Source: JANPCX01 sp046049865 (GTDB lineage: Bacteria; Pseudomonadota; Gammaproteobacteria; Burkholderiales; Burkholderiaceae_C). Taken from it: 64,000 bases of DNA. The first letter of the stretch is position 1. Every line of letters starts with the position of its first letter. A program made the position numbers and the translations under genes. Shown here piece after piece: positions 25,195-32,584 of this stretch. Location: assembly GCA_046049865.1 (NCBI GenBank), contig JBJOQO010000001.1, forward strand, positions 62,001-126,000, given 5' to 3'. The notes beneath the pieces are model-generated. The model saw only the letters and a list, made by a program, of their open reading frames with translations, did no database searches and was not told the DNA's origin.

Positions 25195-26283
25195 TCAATC
25201 GTGGCGCAGCAAATCACCAAACACGGTGTATTCGCCATCCTTGCGATCAGGGCCGGGGGCGTCATACAGCACCAGCCAACGGGGCTTGTTGCCGGCCATT
25301 TCGGCAGGCAAGTCGCACAAGGCTTCAGCGCGGTTGGTGCCGTGCCCGTGTGGCAGCGAGACCGATTCGGTCAAACTCGATTCAAACCGCACCGCCTCGC
25401 GGTTGGCCGCCAGCAAAGGTTTGGCTCCCGGCCATTTGAAAACACGAATATCACCGTTGAGCACCATGGTGGGGCCAGCCAGGATATAGAGGTCGTCGCC
25501 CGAAAAATGCAGGTCGCGCACGCCCAGGCCGTCCAACTGCAAAAAATGCTTGCGGATGAGCAAACCGCTGTCGTCCAGTGGGGCCAACCTCAGCTGATCA
25601 CCTCGGGTTTGAATCGCCACTTCCAGCAACGCTGACCAGCCGCGCAACACCGGGCCGCGCAAACCCAGCAGCAAGCGGTTACCGTCCACCGCCAAGCCTT
25701 CCACGTCAAAACCGTTGTCCTTGCCAGGAATGGCCATGTAGGGGCCAAAGTGCGGGTCATCGGCCAAGGCACGGGTGAGCAGGTTGTGCTGGGCGTCGCC
25801 CTTCAAACGCAGCGCACGGCGACCATCCTGGGCTTGGCGTACCAGGCAAGGCTCACCTTGGGCATTCAGCTCGATCGGCAAACAAGCCAACAAGCGCCGG
25901 TTGCCATCCAGCGCCACTTTGGACAGACGTTTGGCGTTCTCGGCGTGGTCGCGTTCGGGTTTGGCGTTCTTGCGTTTGAGGCCGTGCGAGCCGACCACCC
26001 AAAGGTAGCCGTCGGCCACAGCCATGCCTTCCAAGTCGGCCTCCTCGTCGGCCTCGCCGGGCAAGTCCAGCAGATCGGCCAGCGGGAAGTCGCGCACTTC
26101 ACCAAAACGCAAAGCCTCTTTGCCCACGGGCTTGAGGCGCCGCAAGCGATCCAAGCCACAGGCTTCATCACCCGCCACCCACAACCAATCCCCGGTGAAA
26201 GCGGCACCGGACAGATTGGAGTGCACCAAAGCACCCGGTGCGAACTCCAGGCGCACGGCATTGCTCGTTCTGGTGTTGGGCAT
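25195..26283 (-). CDS. DUF3616 domain protein
   Basis: A 362-residue protein without signal peptide. The DUF3616 family is predicted to form a beta-propeller; recurring strands such as LSGAAFTGDWLWVAGDE, DLEGMAVADGYLWVVGSHG, DVEGLAVDGNRLLLGLRGP and VRDLHFSGDDLYILAGP show this pattern. No enzymatic residue can be named. It is the first gene of a probable operon with the lipid-kinase-like and metallophosphoesterase genes. Confidence 0.83.
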   Translation of the reverse strand: MPNTRTSNAVRLEFAPGALVHSNLSGAAFTGDWLWVAGDEACGLDRLRRLKPVGKEALRFGEVRDFPLADLLDLPGEADEEADLEGMAVADGYLWVVGSHGLKRKNAKPERDHAENAKRLSKVALDGNRRLLACLPIELNAQGEPCLVRQAQDGRRALRLKGDAQHNLLTRALADDPHFGPYMAIPGKDNGFDVEGLAVDGNRLLLGLRGPVLRGWSALLEVAIQTRGDQLRLAPLDDSGLLIRKHFLQLDGLGVRDLHFSGDDLYILAGPTMVLNGDIRVFKWPGAKPLLAANREAVRFESSLTESVSLPHGHGTNRAEALCDLPAEMAGNKPRWLVLYDAPGPDRKDGEYTVFGDLLRHD

Positions 26284-26389
26284 GGGCTAGAACTCCTGAG
26301 GATGAAGCGGCGTTTCGATGCTGCCCATCCTAACCCTGCCCATTTCCCTCACGCGGCTGAGGCTATGCGGATTGGCGCCGTGCCGAGCC

Positions 26390-26581
26390 TCAGCGTTTCA
26401 TCGGGCAAGTGTTCAGCCCCAACAAACGGTAGGCCGGGCAAAAGCCAAACAGGCCCGTGGCCAAAGGCACCACGCCAATCCAACCCCAAACCCCAATTTG
26501 ACCTGTCAATGTCAAGGCCAACAAAACAACGCCTGCCAGCACACGCAACATGCGGTCGATGCCGCCAACATTTGCACTCAT
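26390..26581 (-). CDS. DUF2892 membrane protein (YgaP transmembrane-domain type)
   Basis: A 63-residue protein with MSANVGGIDRMLRVLAGVVL and a C-terminal FGFCPAYRLLGLNTCP, the DUF2892 pattern. The same domain is the membrane anchor of the rhodanese YgaP, and free copies occur in sulfur-handling operons. AGGAG lies eight bases before this ATG; a GTG three codons earlier is an unlikely alternative. It is the last gene of the operon led by the BigR-like regulator, separated from the Crp/Fnr gene by 82 bases. Confidence 0.85.
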   Translation of the reverse strand: MSANVGGIDRMLRVLAGVVLLALTLTGQIGVWGWIGVVPLATGLFGFCPAYRLLGLNTCPMKR

Positions 26582-26653
26582 GATGTTCACTCCTGTTGAT
26601 CAGACGCCAATCGGTCTGTGCAGTCATTGAACCGCGCCGCGTGGGCTTTGTCA

Positions 26654-26667
26654 GTGACCCAGGTCAC
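26654..26667. promoter_or_regulatory. 14-bp palindrome at the end of the Crp/Fnr gene
   Basis: GTGACC, two bases, GGTCAC form an exact palindrome overlapping the stop region of the Crp/Fnr-type gene and preceding the DUF2892 gene. It could be a protein-binding site or a small hairpin between cistrons; it does not match the TTGAT-N4-ATCAA FNR consensus. Confidence 0.25.
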
Positions 26668-27290
26668 CGAGGGGCGTCGTTGGCTTGAGCCAATTGCTGC
26701 AATCCCGTCAATCCTTGCGCTGGATCAATTCGGATGCAGCCGCGCTCGACGCTCACCCAGCCCTGTAAGGTGAACTGGCGCAACAGCCGAGTGATGATTT
26801 CGCGCACCGTGCCCAGCTCGTCGGCCAACTGCTGGTGGGTGGTGTGGCACTCGGGACCGTGGGCCAGCAACCAAGCGGCCAGGCGCTGGTCGAGGCGGTG
26901 AGTAAACAGGGCGTCGATCAGCCCCATCAAATCAGCAAAACGCTGACTGAACTGAGCCAGCAGCGGTTCACGAAACCCCGGCTCTGCGATGGCATTGATA
27001 AAACCCGCAGGCGGCATTAGTCGCAAAACGACTTCGGTTTGCGCCACCGCGCTGGCTTGGTAGGGGTGACCACCAAACAAGCTGGCCAAACTGGCAATGC
27101 AGGCCTCGCCGGGCTGCAAGTGGTAAAGCAACACCTCGCGCCCATTGGGAAAGGCTTTGTAAACCTTGATCTGGCCTTGCACCACCCACGGAAAACCTTG
27201 ACAAGCCTGGTGCTCGTTGAATAGCACATGGCCTGCAGGCACCGTGATGTCTGGGTAGGGCAACCAAGGCGTTGGAACGGCCTGGCTCAT
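26664..27290 (-). CDS. Crp/Fnr-family transcriptional regulator
   Basis: A 208-residue regulator: cyclic-nucleotide-binding-like beta-roll in the first 115 residues (PAGHVLFNEHQACQGFPWVV, GREVLLYHLQPGEACIASLA) and a C-terminal winged helix-turn-helix (HQQLADELGTVREIITRLL, near residue 155). The cysteine-rich N-terminal cluster of FNR is absent, so direct oxygen sensing by a 4Fe-4S cluster is unlikely. The start overlaps the DUF599 stop by four bases; the gene therefore lies inside the sulfur operon and is likely a second-level regulator of it or of linked respiratory genes. Confidence 0.88.
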   Translation of the reverse strand: MSQAVPTPWLPYPDITVPAGHVLFNEHQACQGFPWVVQGQIKVYKAFPNGREVLLYHLQPGEACIASLASLFGGHPYQASAVAQTEVVLRLMPPAGFINAIAEPGFREPLLAQFSQRFADLMGLIDALFTHRLDQRLAAWLLAHGPECHTTHQQLADELGTVREIITRLLRQFTLQGWVSVERGCIRIDPAQGLTGLQQLAQANDAPR

Positions 27291-27952
27291 GGCAAGGATC
27301 TGCTCGGGTGCATGTCGTGACCACGGTAGCGGTCAAACCGCCACAACACCCCCACCACCAGCAGTGCAGCGACGGGCCCAGCAGCCGTGTGCAACAAGGC
27401 AGCCAATATCGGCACCACCAAAATCAGGTGGCGCAGCCCCCAGCTATAAAGCAAACCGGCACGGCGCACATACGTGCGACCCGCATCCGTCCACTGCTGC
27501 CGTGCGCTGCTGCCCACGGGAATGGCGCAAACAAAACCAGCGTGGTTGTAAAAACGCACGGCCATGGTGGAGGCCACCAGGGAGCCAAACAGCAGCGCGA
27601 TCAACACCAACTCCAAGGCCAGTTGAACGCTGAACGACGGCAGCCCTTGCCCCATCGCCAAACCACTCATTTGCTCGCGCAGGCTGGGTGCGGCCAAGGT
27701 CATCGTGCCCATCAAACCCAGCGAGGTGGTGGTGGCAATCATGGTGGCCGACATCACCGAGTTGCGCAGGGTTTGCACCGCCAGCACCTCCGTGCCTGCT
27801 TGGGCCGACACCGCGGCGAACCAATCCTCACGCAGACGCGCATTGACCGTACGTGCCAAGTGCTGCGGGCGGTGGCGCTCCAACCAGGCCAGTCGCACTT
27901 CATAGGCCAGCACGATGAGCAATGTGGCGGCCACATACCACCAGGCATTCAT
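27287..27952 (-). CDS. DUF599 family membrane protein
   Basis: A 221-residue integral membrane protein with about four hydrophobic segments (start MNAWWYVAATLLIVLAYEVR; others around 70-90, 110-130 and 180-205). DUF599 has no established function. It is tightly embedded: its start overlaps the preceding YeeE/YedE gene by four bases and its stop overlaps the Crp/Fnr gene by four. This placement suggests a role in sulfur uptake or efflux together with the YeeE/YedE proteins, an inference from context only. Confidence 0.8.
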   Translation of the reverse strand: MNAWWYVAATLLIVLAYEVRLAWLERHRPQHLARTVNARLREDWFAAVSAQAGTEVLAVQTLRNSVMSATMIATTTSLGLMGTMTLAAPSLREQMSGLAMGQGLPSFSVQLALELVLIALLFGSLVASTMAVRFYNHAGFVCAIPVGSSARQQWTDAGRTYVRRAGLLYSWGLRHLILVVPILAALLHTAAGPVAALLVVGVLWRFDRYRGHDMHPSRSLP

Positions 27953-28398
27953 GGCTTGACCTCTTCGAGCGCAGTGCGGCGTTCTGCACGCGCCCACTCG
28001 ATGACTTCAAACAAGCCCATGCCAACGAGCATGGCCAGCACAAACACCACGGCCTTGGGCTGGCCCATGCCCAGACCCACCAGCGCCGGCCCCGGACAAA
28101 ACCCCGCCAAACCCCAACCCACACCAAAAGCCAAACTGCCAGCGATCAGGCGACTGTCAATGACGCGTGAGGTGGGCACATTCATCAACAGGCCCAACCA
28201 CGAGGTGCTGCGCCTGCGGGCCAAGGCAAAACCCACCGCGCCCACGGCAATCGCACCCACCATCACCAGGGCCAAAGAGGGATCCCAAGCGCCTGCCAAA
28301 TCCAGAAATCCAAGCACCTTGGCCGGGTCGGCCATGCCCGAGAGGATCAAACCCAAGCCAAAGATCAAACCCACCAAACCAGACACAACGGTATGCAT
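27949..28398 (-). CDS. YeeE/YedE half-transporter (DUF6691 type)
   Basis: A 149-residue membrane protein with four hydrophobic segments. It shows the second-half pattern of the YeeE/YedE family: GLIFGLGLILSGMADPAKVLG, then WGLAGFCPGPALVGLG with the conserved cysteine in GFCPGP. Such proteins pair with a first-half protein (the next gene upstream) and are thought to carry thiosulfate or other sulfane-sulfur compounds through the inner membrane. Overlaps the DUF599 start by four bases. Confidence 0.87.
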   Translation of the reverse strand: MHTVVSGLVGLIFGLGLILSGMADPAKVLGFLDLAGAWDPSLALVMVGAIAVGAVGFALARRRSTSWLGLLMNVPTSRVIDSRLIAGSLAFGVGWGLAGFCPGPALVGLGMGQPKAVVFVLAMLVGMGLFEVIEWARAERRTALEEVKP

Positions 28399-28417
28399 AC
28401 CTTCACTCCCTGTTCAC

Positions 28418-28846
28418 TCAAACCACATGCCGCAGGCACCACACGGTGGCAAACCCGGCCCCCATGAACAACAAAGTGGCGACCACAGAACGTGGCGACA
28501 AGCGCGACAAACCACATACGCCATGGCCGCTGGTGCAACCGGCGCCATAACGTGTGCCTACACCCACCAACAACCCGGCCACAACGAGGGTTGGCACATC
28601 AGCATCAATTTGCGGCGCAACCAGCGGCGCAAAGAGCAACCAACACAGCGGCGCCAGAATCATTCCGCCGAGAAAAGCCAGCCGCCAGCCAATATCACCC
28701 CATTTGGGGCGCAGCACGCCCCCTAGGATGCCGCTGATGCCTGCGACGCGGCCATTGAGCACCACAAAAAGTGCCGCAGCCAGGCCAATGAGCAGCCCTC
28801 CTGCCAAAGCGGACCACGGTGTGAACGACTGCCAAGAGATGTTCAT
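28418..28846 (-). CDS. YeeE/YedE half-transporter (first half)
   Basis: A 142-residue membrane protein starting MNISWQSFTPWSAL, with the motif GAGCTSGHGVCGLSRLSPRS near residue 107, carrying two conserved cysteines that in the thiosulfate transporter YeeE relay the substrate. With the DUF6691-type partner 20 bases downstream, it forms a split two-gene sulfane-sulfur transporter like PmpA/PmpB. A start five codons earlier is possible. Located directly behind the BigR-like regulator gene. Confidence 0.88.
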   Translation of the reverse strand: MNISWQSFTPWSALAGGLLIGLAAALFVVLNGRVAGISGILGGVLRPKWGDIGWRLAFLGGMILAPLCWLLFAPLVAPQIDADVPTLVVAGLLVGVGTRYGAGCTSGHGVCGLSRLSPRSVVATLLFMGAGFATVWCLRHVV

Positions 28847-28867
28847 GAAAGATTTCTCCAAAGAGAC

Positions 28868-29188
28868 TTATTTCGGACAGTAGAGACGATCCAGCACCTT
28901 CAAGATCTCCAGCAAGGAATGATCTGCAATGCTGTAGTAAATGTTTTTGCCCTCACGCCGCGTGGCCACCACGCCTTCACCACGCAACACGCCCAACTGC
29001 TGCGACAGCGTGGGCTGGCGGATGTCGAGTTGTTGCTCCAGCTCACTCACACACATTTCTGCATGCGACAACTGGCACAAAAGAAGCAACCTGTCTTCGT
29101 TGGCCAGTAGCTTCAACACACCCACGGCCTGGCCAGCGGCTTGGCGCATGGTGTGAGGCTGAGGTAAAGAAGCGGTGACTTTGCGCAT
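28868..29188 (-). CDS. BigR-like ArsR-family (sulfide/persulfide-sensing) repressor
   Basis: A 106-residue winged-helix repressor. Helix-turn-helix region VSELEQQLDIRQPTLSQQLG is followed by wing residues VVATRREGKNIYYS. Cysteines at 38, 46 and 104; the 38/104 pair is spaced 66 residues as the C42/C108 pair of Xylella BigR that forms a sulfur-dependent crosslink, so reaction with persulfide probably releases DNA. It heads the leftward operon of YeeE/YedE, DUF599, Crp/Fnr and DUF2892 genes and faces the persulfide-dioxygenase-like gene across an AT-rich region with two inverted repeats. Confidence 0.88.
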   Translation of the reverse strand: MRKVTASLPQPHTMRQAAGQAVGVLKLLANEDRLLLLCQLSHAEMCVSELEQQLDIRQPTLSQQLGVLRGEGVVATRREGKNIYYSIADHSLLEILKVLDRLYCPK

Positions 29189-29230
29189 GATTCTCCAAAC
29201 AGCGTGCGTTTGTTTTGATCGAACGCAAAC

Positions 29231-29277
29231 ATTATGCCTACAAACATAATATGATTCAATAAAATGTTTTCATTGAA
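29231..29277. promoter_or_regulatory. Two inverted repeats in the divergent sulfur-locus promoter
   Basis: The 110-base intergenic region is markedly AT-rich against its surroundings. ATTATG (29231-29236) faces CATAAT (29245-29250) and TTCAAT (29255-29260) faces ATTGAA (29272-29277). They lie between the divergent starts of the BigR-like repressor and the dioxygenase-like gene, where an ArsR-type repressor would block both promoters. Proposed as operators by position and symmetry only. Confidence 0.55.
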
Positions 29278-29298
29278 CTTCCCCTCTGGAGCCATTCC

Positions 29299-30216
29299 AT
29301 GTCAGCCCCCAACTCATCCTCAGCAGCGCAAGTCCAGGCTTTTTTCGACCCCATCACTTGGACAGTGACCTATGTGGTGTGGGACACCCTCACCCGTCAA
29401 GCGGCAGTGATCGACCCGGTGCTGGACTACAACTTCAAATCGGGCCACACCAGCACCACCTCCATCGACAAGGTGCTGGCCTATGTGTCGGCACACGAGC
29501 TGCACGTGCAGTGGATATTGGAAACCCACGCCCACGCCGACCATCTTTCCGGTGCACGCGTCTTGCAGGCGCGTGTCGGTGGCCGTATTGCCATTGGTGA
29601 GCACATCCGCCAGGTGCAAGCGGTGTTCAAAAACCTCTACAACCTGGAGCGCGAGTTTGTGCCCGACGGCAGCCAGTTCGACCACCTGTTTCAAGACGGC
29701 GAACACTTTCAGATCGGTCGCCTGCACGCGCAAGCTCTGTGGGTGCCCGGACACACACCAGCCGACATGGCCTATGTGGTTGGACAAACGCAGGAACCAT
29801 CCCCCCAACAAATTGTTTTTGTGGGTGACACCCTTTTCATGCCCGATGTGGGCACCGCCCGGGCGGACTTTCCTGGCGGGGACGCGCACCAGCTCTACCG
29901 CTCCATCCAGCGCATCCTGGCCATGCCAGCCGCCACCTCACTCTATGTGTGCCACGACTACCCGCCCACCGACCGTGCGCCCCAGTGGTTGACCAGTGTG
30001 GTCTCGCAGCGCACCCACAACATCCATGTGCACGATGGTGTAGATGAGGCCGCTTTTGTCGCGATGCGCCAAGCCCGCGACGCGACGCTGGAGGTGCCCA
30101 CCCTGATCCTGCCCTCACTGCAAGTGAATGTGCGCGCGGGGCAGTTGCCGCCGGCAGAAGATGACGGTGTGCGTTACCTGAAGATTCCGCTGAACGCGTT
30201 GCCAGGCCCGCGTTGA
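29299..30216 (+). CDS. Persulfide dioxygenase-like metallo-hydrolase (ETHE1/Blh type)
   Basis: A 305-residue metallo-beta-lactamase-fold protein. Metal ligands: THAHADH (76-82), VPGHTPADM (near 149), FVGDTLFMPDVGTARADF (near 175) and CHDYPP (near 215). This pattern resembles ETHE1-type non-haem iron persulfide dioxygenases and the Blh protein next to BigR in Xylella, which oxidise glutathione persulfide to sulfite. No rhodanese domain is fused. Transcribed divergently from the BigR-like gene, so it should be induced by sulfide. The N-terminal MSAPNSSSAAQVQAFFDPIT matches the family start. Confidence 0.88.
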   Translation: MSAPNSSSAAQVQAFFDPITWTVTYVVWDTLTRQAAVIDPVLDYNFKSGHTSTTSIDKVLAYVSAHELHVQWILETHAHADHLSGARVLQARVGGRIAIGEHIRQVQAVFKNLYNLEREFVPDGSQFDHLFQDGEHFQIGRLHAQALWVPGHTPADMAYVVGQTQEPSPQQIVFVGDTLFMPDVGTARADFPGGDAHQLYRSIQRILAMPAATSLYVCHDYPPTDRAPQWLTSVVSQRTHNIHVHDGVDEAAFVAMRQARDATLEVPTLILPSLQVNVRAGQLPPAEDDGVRYLKIPLNALPGPR

Positions 30217-30248
30217 TCCACAGTGCCGACTCATTCACGGACAGGTTC

Positions 30249-30749
30249 TTACAGCCAACCCCTACAACGAGCAGCACCACAACGACAGGCCAGCTTGCCC
30301 GCATGGTGGGTAGCGCCGTAGTCGGCAGTGAGTTCCTCGCCTGCAGCGATGTCTCGAAATGCATAGAGCGCGGCACGGCCTTGTTGAATCTTCAGCACCA
30401 TGTTGGGTGCACAAGCGTGGTTGGCAAAACGCAGTGGGTCCGTCGATGCCGTGGCGTCGATGGCGCGACTGTCAGAGACCGCAATCATGAAAACATGGCC
30501 GCTTTGCTGGCGCGCCACACGGGCGCGCGCAAAGGCTTCACGCTGGCTCACACTTTCACCGCGCACCTCACCAATTTTTTGTCGCGCGGGAATGGCGCTC
30601 ACGGCAAATGCGCCTTGGCCTTCAATGCGGCTGGCGCCCACCACCACCGGATGTTTTTGAGTGTCGCGTGGACGCCCGGAGCCTGCGGGCACGGCAACCT
30701 GCTCCGCATCAGACAGCTCGTTGGAAGGCAGAGGGCGCAGAATGGGCAT
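30249..30749 (-). CDS. SET-domain protein
   Basis: A 166-residue protein whose last 130 residues show SET-domain features: SRIEGQGAFAVSAIPARQKI, then LRFANHACAPNMVLKIQ, corresponding to the conserved NHSC..PN motif, then AGEELTADYG and the post-SET cysteines CRCGAARCRG. In eukaryotes these methylate histone lysines; bacterial versions are often of unknown target. The first 40 residues are not recognised. Divergent from the GDT1-type gene by 46 bases and convergent with the dioxygenase gene. Confidence 0.85.
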   Translation of the reverse strand: MPILRPLPSNELSDAEQVAVPAGSGRPRDTQKHPVVVGASRIEGQGAFAVSAIPARQKIGEVRGESVSQREAFARARVARQQSGHVFMIAVSDSRAIDATASTDPLRFANHACAPNMVLKIQQGRAALYAFRDIAAGEELTADYGATHHAGKLACRCGAARCRGWL

Positions 30750-30795
30750 AGAAGAATTTTTTCATTGTCAGCGCTGAATTTTCTACGGAAGAGTA

Positions 30796-31368
30796 ATGGA
30801 AGCCTTTCTTGTTTCTACCGGCGTGGTCGCCCTTGGCGAAATGGGCGACAAAACTCAATTGCTCGCCATCATCTTGGCCGCGCGTTTTCGCAAGCCCCTG
30901 CCCATCATCCTGGGCATCCTCGTGGCCACCTTGGCCAACCACGCGGCGGCGGCCTGGGTGGGTGACTGGGTGGCGCAGGCCCTCGGCCCACAACTGCTGC
31001 GCTGGGTGGTGGGCGGCTCTTTTCTGGCTGTGGCCGTGTGGATGTTGATTCCTGACAAGATCGACGAAGACGATCACGCTGACAAGCTGCGCTGGGGCGT
31101 ATTCGGCACCACAGTGCTGGCTTTCTTTCTGGCCGAGATGGGCGACAAAACCCAAATCGCCACCGTGGCCCTGGCCGCCCGTTACCACGATCTTTTCGCT
31201 GTCGTGATGGGCACCACACTCGGCATGATGCTGGCCAATGTGCCCGCCGTTTTCATGGGCGACCAAATTGCTCGGCGTGTGTCGATGCGCCTGGTGCACG
31301 GCATCGCCGCATTCATTTTTGGGGTGCTGGGGGTGCTGACGTTGTTGAATGTGGGGCGGCTGTTTTAA
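30796..31368 (+). CDS. GDT1/TMEM165-family (UPF0016) cation transporter
   Basis: A 190-residue membrane protein with six predicted helices in two halves, each carrying the family motif E-x-G-D-K-T: ALGEMGDKTQLLA (near 12) and FFLAEMGDKTQIA (near 112). This family exports Mn2+ (bacterial MneA/MntX) or exchanges Ca2+/Mn2+. No manganese riboswitch could be placed: only 46 bases separate it from the divergent SET-domain gene. GGAAGAG precedes the ATG. Confidence 0.92.
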   Translation: MEAFLVSTGVVALGEMGDKTQLLAIILAARFRKPLPIILGILVATLANHAAAAWVGDWVAQALGPQLLRWVVGGSFLAVAVWMLIPDKIDEDDHADKLRWGVFGTTVLAFFLAEMGDKTQIATVALAARYHDLFAVVMGTTLGMMLANVPAVFMGDQIARRVSMRLVHGIAAFIFGVLGVLTLLNVGRLF

Positions 31369-31370
31369 GG

Positions 31371-31526
31371 ACCGTTTCCCTTTGCAAAGAGATTGAGGAT
31401 GCGCTGCAGAATTCCGTGCCGACTGGATTGTCGTCCTACCGGATCTTCTGGGAAGAACAGTTCGACCGGCTTGGTGCGTATTTGAAAGAAAAAACCGCAG
31501 GAGGCCATCATGACCGCAAAAGTTGA
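31371..31526 (+). pseudogene. C-terminal stump of an ArsR-family regulator
   Basis: Read in one frame this stretch gives a short peptide ending YRIFWEEQFDRLGAYLKEK before a stop inside the SRPBCC gene start. That ending resembles the C-terminus of ArsR regulators that normally precede and overlap AHSA1/SRPBCC genes. No start codon, no helix-turn-helix and no upstream extension are present, so only about 50 codons remain. Assigned by pattern recognition of a short peptide; a chance similarity is possible. Confidence 0.4.
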
Positions 31527-32478
31527 GTCCAATCAAATCACGCTCACTCGCATTTACGATGCACCGCTTCAGGCCGTCTGGGAGGCCTGGACCGTGCCCG
31601 AGGAAGTGGCGCAGTGGTGGGGTCCGCGTGGGTTCACCCTCACCACCCACAGCCGCGATCTGCGCACCGGCGGCCACTGGCACTACACCATGCACGGGCC
31701 TGACGGTACCGACTACGAGAACACCACCCAGTATCTGGAGGTGGTGCCGGAGCAGCCACACCAGAAGCGCATGGTGTACGACCACGGGGGTCATCAAGAC
31801 CGCCCGCCCCTGTTCCGCGTGACCGCCCTTTTCACCGAACGCGAGGGACGCACCCAACTCGACCTGTGCATGGCCTTCGCCACCCCCGAGGTCGCGAAGG
31901 AAATGAGCGGCTTCATCAAAAAGGCCGGCGGTGAAGGCACCTGGGATCGGCTGGCCGAACACCTGGCCAAGCGCTGCGCTGGCAAGGAGCTGTTTGTCAT
32001 TGCACGCTCCTTCGATGCTGAGATTGAACAGGTCTACGAGATGTGGACCGACCCCGCAGCTTTGGCCCAGTGGCTGCCACCCACCGGCGCCACCATGCAC
32101 TTCATTCGCGCGTTGCCCCATGTGGGCGGCTCGTCGTTCTATGCCATGACGACCGCCGATGGCCAAACCATGCATGGGCTGATTAAGTACGTCGCGCTAG
32201 TGAAGCCCCATCGCATCGTCTACACCCAGCAGTTTTGCGACGACCAAGAAAACGTCATTCGGCCACCTTTCTTCAAGGACTGGCCACAGACCATGCTGAC
32301 CACCGTCGAATTGGCCAGCGAAGGGCCAGACCGCACCCGCGTGACGCTGCGATGGGAGCCCCTGGGGGGCACGACGCCAGCCGACATTGCAGAGTTCGTC
32401 CAACAACGCGGCAGCATGACCATGGGCTGGACGGGCAGCTTTGACAAGTTGGAGGCGGTGCTCGGCGAACCCGCATAG
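31510..32478 (+). CDS. Two-domain SRPBCC (AHSA1-type) protein
   Basis: A 322-residue cytosolic protein with two tandem AHSA1-like domains: the first opens LTRIYDAPLQAVWEAWTVPE (residue 12) and the second IARSFDAEIEQVYEMWTDPA (residue 164). Each has the WW/QWL ligand-cup motif (AQWWGPRGFT and AQWLPPTGAT). They bind hydrophobic ligands; single-domain relatives are controlled by a partner ArsR repressor, of which only a stump lies here. GGAGG precedes the ATG. A decayed copy of its last 357 bases is found about 3.9 kb downstream. Confidence 0.87.
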   Translation: MTAKVESNQITLTRIYDAPLQAVWEAWTVPEEVAQWWGPRGFTLTTHSRDLRTGGHWHYTMHGPDGTDYENTTQYLEVVPEQPHQKRMVYDHGGHQDRPPLFRVTALFTEREGRTQLDLCMAFATPEVAKEMSGFIKKAGGEGTWDRLAEHLAKRCAGKELFVIARSFDAEIEQVYEMWTDPAALAQWLPPTGATMHFIRALPHVGGSSFYAMTTADGQTMHGLIKYVALVKPHRIVYTQQFCDDQENVIRPPFFKDWPQTMLTTVELASEGPDRTRVTLRWEPLGGTTPADIAEFVQQRGSMTMGWTGSFDKLEAVLGEPA

Positions 32479-32584
32479 GCCACCAGGTCGTTCGTCCACA
32501 CCGGACAGCACGGCATTCGCCAGAAAACGTCGCGCGTGAACCGCCGCACGGTCGAGCTGCCTCTGGAGCGCTTCGGCTCCCGCG

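Noticed and set aside
27272..28726. Plus-strand open frame of 484 codons across the sulfur operon
   Set aside because: Antisense to DUF599 and YeeE/YedE genes with clear families; it has low-complexity, proline- and glutamine-rich composition typical of GC-rich antisense frames.
30709..32175. Minus-strand 488-codon frame across the GDT1 and SRPBCC genes
   Set aside because: Histidine- and glutamine-rich antisense frame over two good genes.
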